Assembly (NCBI RefSeq): GCF_012271765.1
Contig: NZ_VRKO01000018.1
Coordinates: forward strand, 245,604-309,603
Direction: 5' to 3'
Source: Erwinia rhapontici
GTDB lineage: Bacteria; Pseudomonadota; Gammaproteobacteria; Enterobacterales; Enterobacteriaceae
DNA: 64,000 bases
Part shown: one piece after another, positions 61,643-64,000 of the stretch
Position numbering within the stretch: the first letter of the stretch is position 1
How the letters are laid out: each line of letters starts with the position of its first letter
Notes under the pieces: generated by a model
Told to the model about the DNA's origin: nothing
Databases searched by the model: none
Seen by the model: the letters and a program-made list of their open reading frames with translations, nothing else
Made by a program: the position numbers and the translations under genes

Positions 61643-62830
61643 ATGACCACGCGTTACGCTGACAGAATGGAGGGCGTGAAGCCTTCGGCAATCAGGCAAC
61701 TGCTCCAGTTCGGTGCAGATCCGTCGATTATTTCATTCGGCGGCGGTTACCCGGATTCCAGCCTGTTCCCGGCAAAGGCATTGCAGGATATTTTTGCTGA
61801 ACTGCTGTCAGGGCCTGGCGAAGTATCTCTGCAATACACCCATTCCACCGGGATGCCCAGGCTGCGTCAGCAGATCGCGCAGCGTATGGCAGCAGACGGC
61901 ATCGTTTGTGAAGAAGACAATGTTCTGATCCTGCAGGGAAGCCAGCAGGGGCTGGATCTGGCGGCCAGACTGCTGATCAACCCTGGCGACCTGGTGGCTA
62001 CCGAAGCACCCACCTTCCTCGGGGCGCTGATCGCCTTTAATACCTGCCAGCCAGATTATCTGGCCATCCCGATGGATGAGCAGGGGCTGATGACCGAGGT
62101 GCTGGAAGAAAAACTCAAGGCCGGGCAGCGGATTAAGCTGCTGTATACCGTGCCGGACTTCCATAACCCAACCGGGATCACCCTGTCACTGGCACGCCGT
62201 CAGCATCTGATCCAGCTGGCGAATCAGTATGACTTTATTATCCTCGAAGATTCGCCGTACCGCGAAGTGCGTTACCAGGGCGACAAAGTCGCCACGCTGA
62301 AAAGCATGGATACGGAAGGGCGGGTGATCTACTTCGGTAGCTTCTCGAAGATCCTCGCACCGGGTCTGCGCCTGGGCTGGTCGGTGGCTTCTGCTGAGAT
62401 CACTGAAAAGCTGGGGCTGCTGAAGCTGGCCGCCGATACGCAGTGCAGCACGCTGAATATGGCGGCGGTGTCGATGTATCTGGAAAGACACAATATTGAT
62501 GACCATATCCAGACCATCAAAGCGCAGTATTTGCGTAAAAAGGAAACCATGCTCTCGGTGGTCAGAAGCGAATTCCCGCAGGGGATCAGCTGGACCGATC
62601 CTGACGGTGGCCTGTTTACCTGGATGGAGTTCCCGGACGGGTTTGATACGGCGAAATTTATGCTGGAACACGCGGTGCCGGAAGCGAAAGTGGTCTGGGT
62701 GCCGGGCGCAACGTTCTTCCCGACCGTGCAGCGCGACAATTTTGCCCGCTTCAGCTATTCGACCCACAGTGACGAGAAGATCATCAAAGGTATGACGGCG
62801 CTGGCCGATCTGCTGAAGAAACACCTCTAA
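61643..62830 (+). CDS. PLP-dependent aminotransferase class I/II
   Basis: A 395-residue fold-type I aminotransferase resembling 2-aminoadipate/LysN-type and MocR-like catalytic domains. Segments: ISFGGGYPDSSLFP, QYTHSTGMPRLRQQIA, ILQGSQQGLDLAARLL, the Asn and Pro in PDFHNPTGITL, ILEDSPYREVRY, and the PLP lysine in YFGSFSKILAPGLRLGW (Lys about residue 239). The ATG at 61643 begins MTTRYADRMEG as in the family. The exact substrate is not evident. It lies just right of repeat A copy 3. Confidence 0.93.
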   Translation: MTTRYADRMEGVKPSAIRQLLQFGADPSIISFGGGYPDSSLFPAKALQDIFAELLSGPGEVSLQYTHSTGMPRLRQQIAQRMAADGIVCEEDNVLILQGSQQGLDLAARLLINPGDLVATEAPTFLGALIAFNTCQPDYLAIPMDEQGLMTEVLEEKLKAGQRIKLLYTVPDFHNPTGITLSLARRQHLIQLANQYDFIILEDSPYREVRYQGDKVATLKSMDTEGRVIYFGSFSKILAPGLRLGWSVASAEITEKLGLLKLAADTQCSTLNMAAVSMYLERHNIDDHIQTIKAQYLRKKETMLSVVRSEFPQGISWTDPDGGLFTWMEFPDGFDTAKFMLEHAVPEAKVVWVPGATFFPTVQRDNFARFSYSTHSDEKIIKGMTALADLLKKHL

Positions 62831-62961
62831 TCTGCTGTTGAATGCGGAGCTAAACAGGGTTTGGCTCCGCTTTATCTGTGATCTGCTTCATAAATCCCGT
62901 CTAATTTAGCGGTCTGCAACCGGTGCCACTTGCTCTGTTATCAGAATACTCGTTAGCATAA

Positions 62962-63004
62962 GTAATCGATTACAAAATGGTTAATAGATAAAGTAATCGA
63001 TTAC
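62962..63004. promoter_or_regulatory. Twin GTAATCGATTAC operators
   Basis: The 12-bp palindrome GTAATCGATTAC occurs at 62962-62973 and again at 62993-63004, 31 bases apart (three helical turns), upstream of the exported isomerase-like gene. Palindromes with a central CG like this are typical of LacI-family sites. No LacI gene is in the window. Confidence 0.75.
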
Positions 63005-63053
63005 ATACAAAAAAGAGACTGACATTCCGATTACTGACCACTAAGGAACCGTT

Positions 63054-63914
63054 ATGAAGCTGGTAAAAGCAGTGACTTCTACGTTATTCATTGGCGCACT
63101 GACGCTGGGCGCGATTCATCCTGTGCTGGCCGATGACGCCGCAGCCAAAAAGCATCTCGCGCTGCAAATGTACACGTTGAGAAACGTGGGTACGCTGGAG
63201 CAGCAATTTGCTGTGGCGCAGACATCAGGGTTCAGCGCGGTGGAGCTGGTGGGGACGCAGGGCGTCAGCGCCGATGAGATGAAAACGCTGCTGGAGAAAT
63301 ATCAGCTTAAGGTCACATCTGACCATGTTCAGCTCGCCGATTTGCGCAGCAACGCCGCTGAAATCATCGCGTTTAATAAAGCGGTGGGCAATAAGGTGCT
63401 GGTGGTGCCGTACCTGCAAATCCCGGATCGCCCGGACTCTGCCGCAGGCTGGAAAAAGCTGGCGCACGAGCTGGATGCGCTCGGCAGTCAGGTGAGAAAG
63501 CAGGGCATGGTGCTGGCTTACCATAACCATGACTTCGAAATGAAAAAGTATGGTGGTAAGACCGCGCTGGAAATTCTGTTTGATAACAGCACACCAGCAA
63601 ACCTGCAAATTGAACTCGATGTGGCATGGGTATCACGCGGCGGTCAGGATCCGGTGCGTCTGCTGAAGAAATATCAGGGGCGTATTTACGCCATTCATGC
63701 CAAGGATAATGCCGGTATCGGCATTCGTAACGACGAGATGAATTTTGCCCCGGCGGGGGAAGGTCTGCTGGCGTGGAACGAGGTACTGCCCGCAGCGGTG
63801 AAAGCCGATACGCGCTGGTTTATTGTAGAGCATGATTTGCCGAAGGATCCGCAGTCGATTATCCGTCAGGCGAATCAGTATCTGGTGGGGGCGTTGTCTC
63901 CGTTGGAGATGTAG
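63054..63914 (+). CDS. Exported sugar phosphate isomerase/epimerase-like TIM-barrel protein
   Basis: A 286-residue protein with a signal peptide (MKLVKAVTSTLFIGALTLGA, cleaved after HPVLA) and an AP-endonuclease-2/xylose-isomerase-like barrel: LALQMYTLRNVGTLEQQF at the start, YHNHDFEMKK (metal ligands His and Glu), LQIELDVAWVSRGGQDPV, AIHAKDN and WFIVEHDLPKDP at the final Glu strand. Metal ligands are all present. Periplasmic relatives occur with 3-keto-glycoside or DUF1080 enzymes. The ribosome-binding site is AAGGAAC before the ATG at 63054. It is probably controlled by the twin operators upstream. Confidence 0.88.
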   Translation: MKLVKAVTSTLFIGALTLGAIHPVLADDAAAKKHLALQMYTLRNVGTLEQQFAVAQTSGFSAVELVGTQGVSADEMKTLLEKYQLKVTSDHVQLADLRSNAAEIIAFNKAVGNKVLVVPYLQIPDRPDSAAGWKKLAHELDALGSQVRKQGMVLAYHNHDFEMKKYGGKTALEILFDNSTPANLQIELDVAWVSRGGQDPVRLLKKYQGRIYAIHAKDNAGIGIRNDEMNFAPAGEGLLAWNEVLPAAVKADTRWFIVEHDLPKDPQSIIRQANQYLVGALSPLEM

Positions 63915-63939
63915 TTTTATCATTTGTATCTACCGTCTT

Positions 63940-64000
63940 AAGATCAACGTCAACGTCTTAAGGTCAAGTTCCAGGTCAAGGGCGTTTCGCTTTCCCGCTG
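63940..64000 (-). repeat. Repeat family B, copy 2 (inverted, cut by window end)
   Basis: The last 26 bases (63975-64000) are the exact reverse complement of 4493-4518. Upstream of them the AGGTCA and CGTCAA units (63940-63970) are the degenerate TTGACN tail. The hairpin part of the element would lie beyond the window. Confidence 0.75.

Overview
The window looks like chromosome of an enteric gammaproteobacterium (Enterobacterales), most likely Erwinia/Pantoea-like. This is inferred from E. coli-type gene families and from synteny: moaABCDE lies divergent to ybhK, as in E. coli, and there are yghX, mnaT, a BhsA/McbA-type peptide and an EntS-like exporter. No rRNA, tRNA, CRISPR array, integrase or transposase was seen.

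Left part (1-13.7 kb): molybdopterin genes moaA-E on the minus strand behind a probable Moco riboswitch; ybhK; a repeat-rich gap; a Fur-boxed TonB receptor of haem/haemoglobin type; a small Rdx protein; a TetR regulator divergent from a DUF3313 lipoprotein; an SsuD-like monooxygenase overlapping two SsuA-like binding proteins, one without a signal peptide; yghX; and a deletion scar made of a gutted LysR gene beside the tail of an SDR gene.

Carbohydrate locus (13.7-21.2 kb): a fructose-type PTS permease and a ribulose-phosphate-epimerase-like protein lie divergent to an SgrR-like regulator. The regulator gene converges on a second operon (Gfo/Idh oxidoreductase, TIM-barrel isomerase, alpha/beta hydrolase). 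The palindrome CCGGTTTT-N4-AAAACCGG lies upstream of both operons, so they look like one regulon for an unidentified sugar. A LysR gene and a cupin follow.

Iron locus (23.0-29.1 kb): a Fur box, a TonB siderophore receptor, a Tat-type binding protein, two FecCD permeases and an ATPase form a tight operon. An antisense-oriented 59-residue secreted six-cysteine peptide gene overlaps its end.

Accessory region (29.5-55.5 kb): many single regulators paired with efflux or redox genes (LysR, TetR, HxlR; MFS, DMT and LysE exporters; two Old Yellow Enzymes, SDR, flavin reductase, esterase) and three paralogous NTF2-like proteins. Two of the paralogs share a 119-bp identical block. Several truncated genes and clear palindromic operators are present. 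The theme looks like sensing and detoxification of reactive or xenobiotic compounds.

Right end (55.6-64 kb): a soluble FIST-domain chemoreceptor, an unrecognised 432-residue protein between matching terminators, a DUF1471 peptide, an EntS-like MFS exporter, a class I aminotransferase, and an exported sugar-isomerase-like protein behind twin GTAATCGATTAC operators.

Two dispersed repeat families stand out. Family A is a branched-hairpin element with compensatory base changes in three copies (4.1, 29.3 and 61.3 kb). Family B is a GC-rich multi-hairpin element ending in TTGACN tandem repeats (4.2-4.6 kb); an inverted copy begins at the right edge of the window.
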